From: Dehalococcoidales bacterium
GTDB taxonomy: Bacteria; Chloroflexota; Dehalococcoidia; Dehalococcoidales; RBG-16-60-22
Direction of reading: 5' to 3'
Length of the DNA stretch: 20,500 nt
NCBI GenBank assembly: GCA_016926115.1
Contig: JAFGPF010000063.1
Span: 1-20,500 of the forward strand
Under the pieces are notes generated by a model. It made no database searches, was not told the DNA's origin, and saw only the letters and a program-made list of their open reading frames with translations. The translations under genes were made by a program, and so were the position numbers. Below are positions 20,202 to 20,500 of the stretch, piece after piece (position 1 is the first letter of the stretch; each line of letters begins with the position of its first letter).

Positions 20202-20500
20202 ACCATTAGTACGGCTTAGCTCAATACATTACTGCACTTACACACGCCGCCTATCAAACAGGTAGTCTACCTGCGGTCTTACTCCTCCCCCCGAAAGGGA
20301 AGGATGGGAGATCTTATCTTGGGGTGGGCTTCTCACTTAGATGCTTTCAGCGATTATCCCTTCCAGACGTAGCTACCCAGCTGTGCCCTTGGCAGGACAA
20401 CTGGCACACCAGAGGTCTGTCCCTCTCGGTCCTCTCGTACTAGAGAGAGCTCCCCTCAAATCTCCAGGCGCCCACGACGGATAGAGACCGACCTGTCTCA
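20187..20500 (-). rRNA. rrl: 23S ribosomal RNA, 3' end (5' part outside window)
   Basis: The minus strand carries the conserved 23S 3' domain. The sarcin-ricin loop AGTACGAGAGGACCG is at 20441-20427. TGAAAGCATCTAAGTGAGAA (domain VI) is near 20340, and the terminal GTACTAATGGTCGAGGGCTT leads into GACC, the strand that pairs with the 5' end of 23S. The mature end is placed near 20187 by comparison with E. coli and could be off by a few bases. No 5S gene follows before the terminator. Confidence 0.95.

Overview
This window looks like chromosome of a free-living, moderately GC-rich bacterium. The gene families and arrangement resemble Chloroflexota of the Dehalococcoidia type: GatCA, an Lrp regulator beside a PLP aminotransferase, rpsU-yqeY, a B12-type radical SAM protein, and a 23S gene with no 5S gene behind it. 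The lineage is an inference from remembered families, not from a search. Most genes are ordinary housekeeping genes. Between them sit several AT-richer orphan genes, a toxin-antitoxin pair and at least three kinds of short repeats.

Region 1 (1-5000, minus strand) is the most unusual part. Read in transcription order it holds an XRE repressor, a soluble histidine kinase, an OmpR-type response regulator, a LuxR-type regulator whose receiver has lost its phospho-acceptor Asp, and two envelope proteins. The two envelope proteins are diverged relatives that share a C-terminal beta-rich domain. One of them carries a small beta-grasp (ubiquitin-like) domain on the cytoplasmic side of its single membrane anchor. 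Between the response regulator and the pseudo-receiver gene there is an array of CATAAAGAT-like direct repeats at 11-bp helical spacing. This suggests the chain kinase -> OmpR regulator -> pseudo-receiver regulator -> surface proteins. The XRE gene has a consensus sigma-70 promoter whose spacer is a perfect palindrome, and its start codon lies at the predicted transcription start.

Region 2 (5000-8150, plus strand) has a COG2509-type FAD dehydrogenase with a ferredoxin-like Cys cluster, a GbsR/MarR-type regulator with a consensus promoter, and rpsU-yqeY behind a structured leader. Region 3 (8150-11140, minus strand) is an NYN nuclease-like gene, a radical SAM gene and, appended to them, an AT-rich intracellular trypsin-like protease gene.

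Region 4 (11240-16170, plus strand) has gatC-gatA, a small membrane protein, and a run of a glycine-zipper protein, a 58-aa membrane protein, a 74-aa protein, an Lrp regulator and an aminotransferase, closed by two terminators. The glycine-zipper gene has no ATG, GTG or TTG start for its full reading frame. Region 5 (16170-18600) has a VTT-domain membrane protein and trpS on the minus strand, and a gamma-carbonic-anhydrase-like gene diverging from trpS.

Region 6 (18600-20500) has hicB-hicA between repeat elements, two orphan small genes, and the 3' end of a 23S rRNA gene on the minus strand with its terminator. The 23S tail plus terminator is duplicated about 180 bp downstream, with a palindromic repeat between the copies. 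No tRNA gene, CRISPR array or complete transposase was seen. No gene-free stretch exceeds 300 bases.
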